Source of the DNA: JBFEYJ01 sp041563315
GTDB taxonomy: Bacteria > Pseudomonadota > Gammaproteobacteria > Thiohalomonadales > Thiohalomonadaceae
Direction: 5' to 3'
Length of the DNA: 13,515 nucleotides
NCBI GenBank assembly: GCA_041563315.1
Contig: JBFFNE010000081.1
Location: 1-13,515, forward strand
The translations under genes and the position numbers were made by a program. A model generated the notes under the pieces. That model was not told the origin of the DNA. It saw only the letters and a list, made by a program, of their open reading frames with translations, and ran no database searches. This document shows positions 1-6,828 of the stretch, in pieces. Numbering within the stretch: the stretch's first letter is position 1; each line of letters starts with the position of its first letter.

Positions 1-713
1 CCCATCAACTTCAGCTCACTCACCGGCGTGCCACCAATGGTCAGGGGATTGAAGTCGTTAGGCGTGAGGTGCCCGTCAAGCGCATCGCCAATGTCGGGTA
101 ATAACAGTGGGCGCAACTCGAACGCCTCGAGCAGCTCCTTGACGCTCTCCAGATCACCCGGTGTGAGGCTGGAGCTGGGCAACACGTTGACCTGGCGGCG
201 GCGACGTCCCGGTACCGTGCCCGCCTCCTCCGCTGCCGGCACCAGAGTGTCGACCATGGCGCGTACTGCAGCGGCAAATCCCGTCTCCAGACTGCCCGTG
301 TAATCCGGCGTGTTGACCGCTACCACAGCGCTGTTGTCGTACTCCGGATAGTTGAGGCGGAACTCTTTCACTGCCCGTTGGATATCGGTGCCCTGAGTCT
401 CAGACAAACCGGTCGTTACCAGACCGATGCACTCAGGCGCACTCTTACTGCAAATGGTCTTCAGCCCCTCGATGATATTGCCGTCGGCGCCCATCACCGT
501 ACTCACCTGTTCCATCGCCGTGGTCTGCAGTGGCACCGGCTCGCGGAAGTGGCGCACGAACATTACCTTGGCAAAGGCGGTACAGCCTTGCGAGCCGTGC
601 ATCATTGGGATGGAACGATTGATGCCGAGAAAGGCCAGCGCCGCACCGAGCGGCTGTGAGGTCTTGAGTGGGCTGACCGACAAAGCTTTGTTACGCTTGA
701 TAATGTTCGCCAT
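1..713 (-). CDS. nifN: Nitrogenase FeMo-cofactor scaffold subunit NifN (N-terminal part, cut by window edge)
   Basis: NifN pairs with NifE in an alpha2-beta2 cytoplasmic scaffold, related to the NifDK nitrogenase, where the NifB-made iron-sulfur precursor matures into FeMo cofactor. Only the first 237 codons are in the window. The reading frame is open to the edge and begins MANIIKRNKALSVSPLKTSQ. Residues 38-46 (MHGSQGCTA) contain Cys44, the position known in Azotobacter NifN as a ligand of the NifEN [4Fe-4S] cluster. Further family segments are the region around residues 86-101 with two cysteines and TTGLSET, and a central VNTPDYTGSLETGF stretch. The ATG directly follows the nifE stop (TAGATG, no gap). 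A GGAGGG ribosome binding site (721-726) sits 7 bases upstream inside the nifE end, so translation is probably coupled. It is cotranscribed with nifE. Identity is very sure; completeness cannot be judged. Confidence 0.95.
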   Translation of the reverse strand, partial: MANIIKRNKALSVSPLKTSQPLGAALAFLGINRSIPMMHGSQGCTAFAKVMFVRHFREPVPLQTTAMEQVSTVMGADGNIIEGLKTICSKSAPECIGLVTTGLSETQGTDIQRAVKEFRLNYPEYDNSAVVAVNTPDYTGSLETGFAAAVRAMVDTLVPAAEEAGTVPGRRRRQVNVLPSSSLTPGDLESVKELLEAFELRPLLLPDIGDALDGHLTPNDFNPLTIGGTPVSELKLM

Positions 714-2105
714 CTATCGGCCCTCCCCAATAGCACCCCAGGGTGACGGGCGTCGTACTGCCTCCCATACCGGACTTTCGATGGTTAGCACCATCTGGCG
801 TGCAAGCTCCAGCATCCCCTGGTAACCGGCGTAACCGAATTCGCGTTCCTGGTTAATATCCAGGAAGGGCACGCGTGCCTTGAGCGCGGTGTACATGTTG
901 CGACCGCCGGCAATGAGCACATCGACCTTGTAGTCGTACACCGTATCGAGCAGTGCACGAGGACTGCCATCCTCGAGCATGTGCGCCTCCTCCCCCATCA
1001 GTTCGCGGATACGCGCCTTGTCCTCCTCGGTGGACTTCTTGGTGCCAGTAGCCACCACCTCCATACCAAGGTCCTGCAGCGCTGAGATAACCGACCAGGA
1101 TTTGACACCTCCGGTATAGAGCAGTGCACGCTTGCCGCGCAGCCGCTCTCGCCACGGCTCAAGCAGCGCATCAATGCGCGCCTCCTCACGCTCAATGACT
1201 CTTTCCGTACGCTCAGTCAGATCCCCGTCGCCGAGGAGACGGGCAAACTCGCGCAATGCTTGCGAGGTATCACGCACGCCGTAGAAGCTTCCCTCGAACC
1301 AAGGGGTCGCATAACGTTCCTGCAACTTGCGCGCCACATTCACCATCGCCTTGGAACAGACCATCATGTTGGCGCGACTGCGGTGCATACTCTGGATTTC
1401 GCGAAAGCGAGAATCCCCCGAAAGGGTTGCCAGCACCCTCAGTCCCAGTTCATCGAGTAGCGGGGTGACATGCCACAGTTCGCCAGCGATGTTGTATTCG
1501 CCAATCAGGGCAATGTCGTGAATCTTTCTGCCCTGTTCCAGCGCCTCAGGTGGCAGCGGGTCAGGCTCACGGGTGCCGATAACATGTTTCACCATCGCCT
1601 CGCCGGCGATGCGATTCCCCAGATTCTTAGTGCCGTAGAATCCGGCTCCATCCACCGGCACCACCGGCACGCCCCATTTTTCCGACGCCGCCTTGCACAC
1701 CGCATCCACATCGTCGCCAATGAGCGCCGGCACGCAGGTGTTGTAGACGAAGACCGCCGCCGGGGCGTAACTGTCGATGGCCTGTTTGATCGAGTGGAAC
1801 AACCGCTTTTCGCCGCGCCCCATAATGACATCCTGCTCGGTCAGATCCGTGGTCATGCCAATCTTGTAAAGAGTGGGTCCTGACGAGCGGGTGCCACGGT
1901 TATCCCAGGAAGAGCCGGCGCAGGCGATGGGCCCATGGACAATATGTGCCACATCCGCAATGGGAAGCAGCGCAATCTGCGCCCCGTCAAAGGCACATCC
2001 GCCTGCGGTGGCACCAGGCTTGGGCTTGGCGCAGCCAGACTTCTCCTTTTTGTTATGAGCGCAGGCTGGCTCATCCAGTAGTGCGGCAATATCTTTCGGC
2101 TGCAT
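714..2105 (-). CDS. nifE: Nitrogenase FeMo-cofactor scaffold subunit NifE
   Basis: NifE is the alpha-like subunit of the NifEN scaffold for FeMo-cofactor assembly. The 463 residues match the usual family length. The protein opens MQPKDIAALLDEPACAHNKK, very close to Azotobacter NifE as I recall it. Cys37 (GGCAFDGA), Cys62 (GPIACAGSSWDNR) and Cys124 (YNTCVPALIGDD) fall exactly at the numbers of the Azotobacter cluster ligands, with NifN Cys44 as the fourth. Cys250 (MMVCSKAM), a position implicated in cofactor handling, is also kept. A second ATG lies one codon upstream at 2108. I prefer 2105 because the AGG at 2113-2115 is then 7 rather than 4 bases away and the cysteine numbering agrees. The gene heads a transcription unit with nifN, driven by the sigma-54 promoter at 2145-2160. 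No odd features; identity very sure. Confidence 0.97.
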   Translation of the reverse strand: MQPKDIAALLDEPACAHNKKEKSGCAKPKPGATAGGCAFDGAQIALLPIADVAHIVHGPIACAGSSWDNRGTRSSGPTLYKIGMTTDLTEQDVIMGRGEKRLFHSIKQAIDSYAPAAVFVYNTCVPALIGDDVDAVCKAASEKWGVPVVPVDGAGFYGTKNLGNRIAGEAMVKHVIGTREPDPLPPEALEQGRKIHDIALIGEYNIAGELWHVTPLLDELGLRVLATLSGDSRFREIQSMHRSRANMMVCSKAMVNVARKLQERYATPWFEGSFYGVRDTSQALREFARLLGDGDLTERTERVIEREEARIDALLEPWRERLRGKRALLYTGGVKSWSVISALQDLGMEVVATGTKKSTEEDKARIRELMGEEAHMLEDGSPRALLDTVYDYKVDVLIAGGRNMYTALKARVPFLDINQEREFGYAGYQGMLELARQMVLTIESPVWEAVRRPSPWGAIGEGR

Positions 2106-2144
2106 CATGACACCTGTTGTCTGTGGCCCTGTTGTCCTCTACAG

Positions 2145-2160
2145 AGCAACCGCCATGCCA
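2145..2160 (-). promoter_or_regulatory. Sigma-54 (-24/-12) promoter of nifEN
   Basis: Read on the minus strand the site is TGGCATGGCGGTTGCT. It fits the sigma-54 pattern TGGCAC-N5-TTGCW with one deviation, and has the required GG and GC separated by 10 bases. The predicted transcription start is near 2134, giving a leader of about 28 bases before nifE. nif promoters use RpoN with the activator NifA, and the upstream site at 2205-2220 supports this. Seen by eye; the start site is inferred. Confidence 0.85.
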
Positions 2161-2204
2161 CTTTGCAACACATTGTTTTTACACATAAACCGACCAACAA
2201 ATTT

Positions 2205-2220
2205 TGTCGCATTTGTGACA
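2205..2220. promoter_or_regulatory. NifA upstream activator sequence
   Basis: TGTCGCATTTGTGACA is a perfect TGT-N10-ACA motif, the established NifA binding pattern. Its centre lies about 78 bases upstream of the predicted nifE transcription start, near the low end of the usual range. It is palindromic in its outer bases, so orientation is not defined. The stretch between it and the promoter is AT-rich, as expected for a bendable region, but I could not find a convincing IHF site there. Confidence 0.75.
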
Positions 2221-2298
2221 ATCCTGCAGAAAAAGAGAGGAACGACACAGCGATTCCTCCTCAACACCTGGCTGCCATTCAAAAACCGGCATCAGTGT

Positions 2299-2305
2299 CT
2301 ACACT
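2299..2305 (+). promoter_or_regulatory. Possible sigma-S-type -10 element upstream of cfa
   Basis: CTACACT, in the wider context TCTACACTTCAA, matches the sigma-S extended -10 pattern KCTAYRCTTAA at 10 of 11 positions. A weak -35-like TTCAAA lies at 2278-2283 with a 16-base spacer. It sits about 50 bases before the cfa start. In E. coli one of the cfa promoters is sigma-S dependent, so this is biologically sensible. It is a short motif found by eye and remains a prediction. Confidence 0.45.
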
Positions 2306-2356
2306 TCAATAACCTGAATTTATGAAGATGAATGAAGCTAAGCCGGAGAAAAATGG

Positions 2357-3523
2357 ATGAGCAGGAGCAATGAGGCTGTTTTTGAAAATGCCAGTGGCCC
2401 CCTGAAATACCCGCCAGCCCCCCTTGTCGACTTGCTCGTTGGAACCGGGGTGAGTTTCAATGGGCAGAACCCCTGGGATATACAAGTACGTGATGATGAG
2501 GTTTACCGTCGTATTCTGGCCAATGGCTCACTTGGTTTCGGCGAAGCCTACGTGGACGGTTTGTGGGAATGCGACCAGCTGGATGAACTGATTACCCGTC
2601 TGTTGTCACATCAAATTAATGACAAAATACGTGGCTGGACCCAACTGCGACTACTGACAGAGGCGCTAAAGCGTCACTTTTTCAACCCCCAGTCCTACCG
2701 CCGTGCCTTTCAGGTGGGGGAACGCCACTACGATACCGGCAACAAAGTGTTCGAGGCGATGCTTGATCCGAGCATGAGTTACTCCTGCGGCTACTGGGCA
2801 AAGGCAGACACGCTGGAACAGGCACAACAACAAAAGCTCGACCTCATCTGCAGAAAGCTTGATCTCAAGGAGGGGGAATGGCTACTGGATATCGGCTGTG
2901 GCTGGGGTGGACTGGCACGCCATGCGGCAGAACACTATGGGGTTGCGGTCACCGGTATTACGGTTTCACGCGAGCAGCTGCGATTGGCGCGTGAACGCTG
3001 CACCGGCCTTCCGGTCAATATCGAACTGATGGACTACCGCGATCTGAAGGGAAACTTCAACAAGATCGTTTCCGTTGGCATGTTCGAGCACGTCGGTCCG
3101 AAAAACTATCAACTTTACATAAACTCCGTGCATCACCTCCTGGACGACGATGGTCTGTTTTTGTTGCATACCATCGGTGACTACACCACCGTCCACTACA
3201 GTGATCCCTGGATTGACAAATATATCTTCCCCAACGGCAAGATACCTTCAGCAAAGCAGATCGCCTCGGTTGTGGAAGATCGCTTCATTATCGAAGACTG
3301 GCATAATTTCGGCCCCGACTACGATCGTACCCTGATGGCATGGTGGGATAATTTTGATGCCGCCTGGCCGCAGCTGATGGATAAGTACGACGAGCGCTTT
3401 TATCGGATGTGGAAATACTATCTGATGAGCTGTGCTGGATTTTTCCGCACACGTCAGGGGCAGTTGTGGCAGTTGGTGTTGAGTAAGCAAGGGAGGAAGG
3501 GAGTTTATCGATCAGTGCGGTAA
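2357..3523 (+). CDS. cfa: Cyclopropane-fatty-acyl-phospholipid synthase
   Basis: The enzyme uses S-adenosylmethionine to add a methylene bridge across the double bond of unsaturated acyl chains in membrane phospholipids, usually on entry to stationary phase or under acid and other stress. At 388 residues it is close to E. coli Cfa (382). The SAM-binding motif LLDIGCGWGG is at 176-185, preceded by the SYSCGYW signature with Cys144. Glu244 (GMFEHVG), His271 (LLHTIGDY) and Tyr322 correspond, with a constant offset of five, to E. coli Cys139, Glu239, His266 and Tyr317 of the active and bicarbonate-binding site, so it should be active. Start chosen at 2357 because GGAG at 2345-2348 is 8 bases upstream; another ATG at 2353 is out of frame. 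It is divergent from nifE and stands alone. Confidence 0.95.
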   Translation: MSRSNEAVFENASGPLKYPPAPLVDLLVGTGVSFNGQNPWDIQVRDDEVYRRILANGSLGFGEAYVDGLWECDQLDELITRLLSHQINDKIRGWTQLRLLTEALKRHFFNPQSYRRAFQVGERHYDTGNKVFEAMLDPSMSYSCGYWAKADTLEQAQQQKLDLICRKLDLKEGEWLLDIGCGWGGLARHAAEHYGVAVTGITVSREQLRLARERCTGLPVNIELMDYRDLKGNFNKIVSVGMFEHVGPKNYQLYINSVHHLLDDDGLFLLHTIGDYTTVHYSDPWIDKYIFPNGKIPSAKQIASVVEDRFIIEDWHNFGPDYDRTLMAWWDNFDAAWPQLMDKYDERFYRMWKYYLMSCAGFFRTRQGQLWQLVLSKQGRKGVYRSVR

Positions 3524-3527
3524 GCTG

Positions 3528-3551
3528 TATTGGTATTGGTATTGGTATTGG
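3528..3551 (+). repeat. Tandem hexanucleotide repeat (TATTGG)4
   Basis: Four perfect head-to-tail copies of TATTGG begin 4 bases after the cfa stop codon and run directly into the left end of the inverted-repeat element at 3551. Being non-coding, changes in copy number would not affect a protein. Confidence 0.9.
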
Positions 3552-3648
3552 TGTCGCTATCGCGACGTGATCTAATGCGGGGATTTCGCCCCCGCATGGC
3601 GAGGTACTTTCTTGTAGCGACAAGAAAGTACCCAAAGAAACGCTCCCG
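3551..3648 (+). repeat. Left terminal module of the inverted-repeat element (three hairpins)
   Basis: Three perfect stem-loops follow one another. GTCGC/GCGAC with loop TATC is at 3553-3566. ATGCGGGG/CCCCGCAT with a 7-base loop is at 3575-3597. GGTACTTTCTTGT/ACAAGAAAGTACC with loop AGCG is at 3603-3632. The module then continues CCAAAGAAACG. The same order is found inverted at the other end. Confidence 0.75.
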
Positions 3649-3989
3649 AAATTCCCGCCCTTCGGGTGCCCTGCGTTGCTCGTTCCAGGAGGGCTTTGCA
3701 GACAGGCCTTCCCTGGCCTGGCTGCAAAGTTGCGCGCGTCCTGCGCGCAACCCTTCGGGCATCTCCTCCTTCCACTGCGCTACTCGGCGGGAATTGACGG
3801 AATGAAAAACCCCTTCGCCAAACTCAAACGGAGGGACTAAACCCCGTGGACGCTGCCGAGCATCGCCGTCATTTCAGGGGAAAGTGAGGGCATGTCTGAG
3901 CGAGGCGGCCTTTTGCCTCGCGAGTTGCGCGAACGGCCCTGAAATGACGAGAAGCACAGGGTACCGCGTAGCGGCAAGTCCCCGGGCGG

Positions 3990-4086
3990 CCTTCTCTTTG
4001 GTTACTTTCTCTTGGCCGCGCAAGAGAAAGTGACCTGCGCGCGGGGCAGCCCCCCGCATCAAATCCCATCCGTCGCAAAGCGACAC
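3990..4086 (-). repeat. Right terminal module of the inverted-repeat element (three hairpins)
   Basis: Read inward on the minus strand this repeats the left module. A GTCGC/GCGAC stem with a 3-base loop is at 4072-4084. GCGGGG/CCCCGC is at 4041-4057. A 15-base stem with one mismatch, GGTTACTTTCTCTTG against CAAGAGAAAGTGACC, is at 4000-4035, followed by CCAAAGAGAAGG. Stems keep pairing although loops and several bases differ from the left copy. Confidence 0.7.
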
Positions 4087-4112
4087 AGGCATGCCGCTAA
4101 AGTGCGAAGAAC

Positions 4113-4146
4113 AAAAAAAACGGCCACGCAAGCCTAAACCTGCGTG
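4113..4146 (-). terminator. Rho-independent terminator of the CpxP-like gene
   Basis: On the minus strand CACGCAGG and CTTGCGTG form an 8-bp stem (one G-U pair) around a 6-base loop (TTTAGG). GCCG and a run of eight T follow. It lies about 30 bases beyond the stop codon of the gene at 4175-4624 and just outside the inverted-repeat element. Confidence 0.8.
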
Positions 4147-4174
4147 ACCCTGGGGGGAGCTACGGATAATCAGA

Positions 4175-4624
4175 TTATTTGCGCTCGTGCTTTTCCATTC
4201 GCTTGTCACGCAACTCCTGCAACTGTTTCATCTGATCTTCGGTCAGCACGGAGGCCATCTTCTGGCGCATCTCCGCCCTGGCAACGATCATCGCCGCCAC
4301 AGACTCACCCTGCTTGTTGGCCAGGGCGCGAATGTCATCGGCACTGGCGCCTTTGTTGATGGCTTCACGCACAGCCTTGCGGTTCTCACGCATCGCCTCG
4401 CGTAGCCCCTTCATGCTCTCGCGCTGTTCTTCGAAGAGCGTTTTCACCTGCTCACGCTGCGCATCGGTGACATTATCCAGCTTTTGCAGGACGCGCTCCG
4501 GGTCACCCTTTTTGTAACCCTTATGGTCACAGCCACCGTGGCCACCGTAGGCCATGGCGCCGGCGCTACCCAGCAACAGGCTTCCGGCGACGAGCGCGAT
4601 AATACTTTTCTTTTGCATGGTCAT
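4175..4624 (-). CDS. Periplasmic CpxP/Spy-family stress protein (LTXXQ repeats)
   Basis: Members of this family are small helical periplasmic proteins. CpxP restrains the CpxA sensor, Spy is a chaperone, and ZraP and CnrX relatives bind metals. The 149 residues start with a signal peptide (positive MTMQKK, hydrophobic 8-22, probable cleavage after AMA at residue 25). The two family motifs appear as VTDAQ (52-56) and LTEDQ (127-131) in a long, highly charged helical region. The mature N-terminus, YGGHGGCDHKGYKKG, has two histidines and one cysteine and might bind a metal. The first ATG is preferred because GAGGTG lies 7 bases upstream; MQKK two codons later is an alternative. Position divergent from cpxRA copies the E. 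coli cpxP layout, with a possible CpxR site between. I am sure of the family but not whether it acts as CpxP, Spy or a metal-binding relative. Confidence 0.87.
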   Translation of the reverse strand: MTMQKKSIIALVAGSLLLGSAGAMAYGGHGGCDHKGYKKGDPERVLQKLDNVTDAQREQVKTLFEEQRESMKGLREAMRENRKAVREAINKGASADDIRALANKQGESVAAMIVARAEMRQKMASVLTEDQMKQLQELRDKRMEKHERK

Positions 4625-4718
4625 GGTTCTACACCTCTATCGGTTTCTCTGCCTCATGGCAGGTGATGCAACGATAGCAAGAGGTTGCTTCAAGTTGGGT
4701 GGGGTTACATGAAGTAAT

Positions 4719-4733
4719 GCAAAGAAGTGCAAA
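4719..4733. promoter_or_regulatory. Possible CpxR box between the CpxP-like gene and cpxR
   Basis: GCAAAGAAGTGCAAA is a direct repeat GCAAA-N5-GCAAA. The established CpxR box is GTAAA-N5-GTAAA, so spacing is exact and each half differs at the same single base. It lies 64 bases before cpxR and about 95 bases before the CpxP-like gene, a position from which a phosphorylated regulator could act on both. Core promoter elements are not clear in either direction. Confidence 0.55.
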
Positions 4734-4797
4734 GCCGTAGAATGGCACCTTTTCATCCCAAGCCGGAGAGCGCAAAATTCGTACATTGGAGGAATAA

Positions 4798-5475
4798 ATG
4801 CCACGAGTTTTACTGGTCGACGATGATGAGGCGCTGTGTGAGCTGCTAAGCGAGTATCTGGAAAGTGAAGGGTTCTCGGTACGCAGTGTGCATGATGGTG
4901 CCCAAGCGTTGGAGGTGGCGCAACAGGAGTCATGGGATGCGATCATTCTCGATGTCATGCTGCCCGGGATGAACGGCTTTGATGTACTCAAGCGACTCAA
5001 GCCGCTGGTCGATGTGCCGGTGCTAATGCTGACCGCCCGCGGCGATGACACCGATACCGTGGTTGGCCTGGAACTGGGCGCAGACGACTATGTCGCAAAA
5101 CCGGCCAGCCCCCGGGTACTGGTTGCCCGCTTGCGCGCTCTGCTGAGACGCAGTAGCGTCGATGAGTCACCCGCTATCATTCAACTCGGTGACCTGGAGT
5201 TGGATCCCGGCAATCGCACCGTAACGTTGGCCGGTGGGGTAATAGAGTTAACCGGGGCCGAATTCAATCTCCTCCATATCCTGCTAAGCCATGCAGGCAG
5301 CGTAGTTTCACGTGAGGTTCTGGCCCGTGATGGATTGGGCAGACCGCTGCAAGCCTTCGACCGGCGCATCGAAACCCACATGGCGCAGATCCGCCGTAAA
5401 CTCGGTCCTCTGCCCAGCGGTAATGCACGCATTCACACAGTGCGTGGTGCCGGCTATCAATATGTGCAGCACTGA
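4798..5475 (+). CDS. cpxR: OmpR/PhoB-family response regulator, CpxR-like
   Basis: Cytoplasmic DNA-binding partner of the kinase encoded next. The 225-residue protein has a receiver domain (about 1-115) with acidic pocket Asp8-Asp9-Asp10, phosphoacceptor Asp52 in ILDVMLPG, Thr79 and Lys101. A winged-helix domain (about 127-225) ends VRGAGYQYVQH, typical of the OmpR group. After Lys101-Pro102 comes alanine where phenylalanine is most usual, a small deviation. Start chosen at 4798 because GGAGG (4788-4792) is 5 bases upstream. Its stop overlaps the cpxA start (TGATG). CpxR assignment, rather than another OmpR-type regulator, rests on the adjacent CpxP-like gene, the CpxA-like kinase and the possible CpxR box. 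Confidence 0.87.
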   Translation: MPRVLLVDDDEALCELLSEYLESEGFSVRSVHDGAQALEVAQQESWDAIILDVMLPGMNGFDVLKRLKPLVDVPVLMLTARGDDTDTVVGLELGADDYVAKPASPRVLVARLRALLRRSSVDESPAIIQLGDLELDPGNRTVTLAGGVIELTGAEFNLLHILLSHAGSVVSREVLARDGLGRPLQAFDRRIETHMAQIRRKLGPLPSGNARIHTVRGAGYQYVQH

Positions 5476-6821
5476 TGGGCTCTCTTTTCAGCAAAATCTT
5501 TCTCGCCTTTTGGCTGGTTGCGCTACTGCTTGGCGGCGCTATGTTCCTCAGTGAGCGTGCCCTCGGAGATAGGCAACTGGATTTGGCCGAATACCGGCTT
5601 GCGGTCCACGCCGAAACGGCCACCACCCTGCTTGAGGAGCAAGGACTGCCGGCAGTGGCACACTGGCTGCGATCACTTCGGCGCGACAATGGCAGACCTA
5701 TCCTGCTGTTTGATGAGCAAGGAAGGCTCCCCCTCAACCAACGCCCCCTACCGCGACTGGAACGCCGTTTTGCAGACCTTCCCCTGCAACAGGGGGTGCG
5801 GCGTATCGGTCAGAGCCGCTATCTGGTGGTGGCCTCCGTAGGCGAAAACATACCCCGCTACTTCCTTGCCACCGTGGTTAACCTGGAGCGGGCACACAGG
5901 GTGCCACAATGGGCACGTGTTGCTATTGCCGCGCTGATCAGCGGTCTTGTCAGCCTGGGCTTGGCGGCACTGCTGACCCGCCCCATTCGCCGCCTGCGGC
6001 TGGCGGCCCAGCGCATGGCTGAGGGTGATCTCAACGTACGGGTCGGTGGCAACGGCAAGGATGAGGTGGCGGAATTGGCCCGGGACTTCGATGTGATGGC
6101 CGAGCGGCTGCGGGAGATGCTGGAGAGCCAGAAACGCCTGCTGAGCGATGTTTCCCATGAGCTGCGCTCACCCCTGGCACGGTTGCGCGTCGCCCTTGAG
6201 TTGCTGGAAAAAAACAACGACCGTGAACGGGCACTCCAGCGCATTGGCAAGGAAGCGGACGAGTTGGAGGGACTGGTAAGCAACCTGCTCTCGCTGGCAC
6301 GGCTTGAATCAGGGCAGTCGGTGCTGGAACGCAAACGGCTTTCCCTAAGGCAGATCCTGCAGAACGTAGTCAATGATGCGGACTTCGAGGCCGGTGCCAG
6401 GGGACGTCAGGTAACCCTGATTAACGGAGATGATTTTATCCTGGAGGGGGATCCGGTACTGTTGCGAGCGGCAATCGAGAATGTAGTGCGCAACGCGGTG
6501 CGCCATACCTGTGAGCAGAGCACCGTGGAAGTTCGCCTTGATACTACCCCTAAAGGCGCCACAGTCGAGGTATGCGATCATGGTGAAGGGGTGCCGGAAA
6601 CGGAACTTTCGCGCATGTTTGAGGCCTTTACGCGGATCGGCGAGGCGCGTGATCGCCACAGCGGCGGCTTCGGCCTGGGACTCTCCATTACCGGGCAGGT
6701 GGTAGCGGCACACGGAGGCAGCGTATCCGCCACCAATCGTCGCGAAGGTGGCCTGTGCGTTTCACTACACTTTAACCGCATCGATGCAGGCAGCTCTCTG
6801 CCAAACGAACAAAAGGGCTGA
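5475..6821 (+). CDS. cpxA: Envelope-stress sensor histidine kinase, CpxA-like
   Basis: Inner membrane kinase that would phosphorylate the preceding regulator in response to envelope damage. The 448 residues (E. coli CpxA 457) show TM1 about 8-24, a periplasmic segment of about 125 residues, TM2 about 149-167, and a HAMP linker (170-220) ending before the dimerisation helix. His228 lies in SDVSHELRSPLARL, very like the CpxA H-box. The N-box is ENVVRNAVRH with Asn336 and Asn340. ATP-lid glycine boxes are DHGEGVP (368-374) and GGFGLGLS (397-404). Starts in the cpxR stop (TGATG, one base shared). Followed after 7 bases by the adaptor gene of an efflux pump, so signalling and export probably share one transcript. 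Confidence 0.88.
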   Translation: MGSLFSKIFLAFWLVALLLGGAMFLSERALGDRQLDLAEYRLAVHAETATTLLEEQGLPAVAHWLRSLRRDNGRPILLFDEQGRLPLNQRPLPRLERRFADLPLQQGVRRIGQSRYLVVASVGENIPRYFLATVVNLERAHRVPQWARVAIAALISGLVSLGLAALLTRPIRRLRLAAQRMAEGDLNVRVGGNGKDEVAELARDFDVMAERLREMLESQKRLLSDVSHELRSPLARLRVALELLEKNNDRERALQRIGKEADELEGLVSNLLSLARLESGQSVLERKRLSLRQILQNVVNDADFEAGARGRQVTLINGDDFILEGDPVLLRAAIENVVRNAVRHTCEQSTVEVRLDTTPKGATVEVCDHGEGVPETELSRMFEAFTRIGEARDRHSGGFGLGLSITGQVVAAHGGSVSATNRREGGLCVSLHFNRIDAGSSLPNEQKG

Positions 6822-6828
6822 ACCGACC

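Larger units (their letters stand above)
3551..4086. repeat. Non-coding inverted-repeat element, about 536 bp, rich in hairpins
   Basis: Both ends carry diverged inverted copies of one roughly 95-base module (3551-3648 and about 3990-4086). The interior is also strongly self-complementary. AATTCCCGCC (3650-3659) pairs with GGCGGGAATT (3786-3795), enclosing a hairpin at 3694-3729 with 14 paired bases per arm around one A/G mismatch, and TTGCGCGC/GCGCGCAA at 3730-3750. In the right half CGTCATTTCAGGG (3867-3879) pairs with CCCTGAAATGACG (3937-3949), enclosing GCGAGGC/GCCTCGC at 3900-3921. Open frames across it look like chance readings and have no recognisable domain. I recall similar GTACTTTCTTG-type repeats, often mis-annotated as hypothetical proteins, in other gammaproteobacteria. 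It may be a non-autonomous mobile element, but no transposase or target duplication is visible. Function unknown. Confidence 0.7.

Noticed and set aside
1853..2089. Antisense and alternative-frame open frames across nifE, cfa and the mac genes
   Set aside because: All are shadows of GC-rich genes with clear conserved motifs in the main frame.
2150..2175. A plus-strand sigma-54 promoter for cfa around the TTTGCA at 2162-2167
   Set aside because: TTGCA is present but no GG sits at the required distance upstream; the good match is on the minus strand only.
3528..3551. Tandem repeat as a CRISPR-like or iteron array
   Set aside because: The unit is only 6 bases with no spacers, and no replication or cas gene is near.
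3530..4209. Open frames on both strands through the inverted element (for example 3530-3805 plus and 3874-4209 minus)
   Set aside because: They are read through hairpins and repeats, are rich in Arg, Ala, Ser and Pro, lack ribosome sites and domains, and one runs through the terminator into the CpxP-like gene. Better explained as non-coding.
6748..6828. Upstream in-frame ATG that would extend macA by 27 codons
   Set aside because: It lies inside the cpxA coding end, has no ribosome site and adds a sequence not expected before the short cytoplasmic start of an adaptor.
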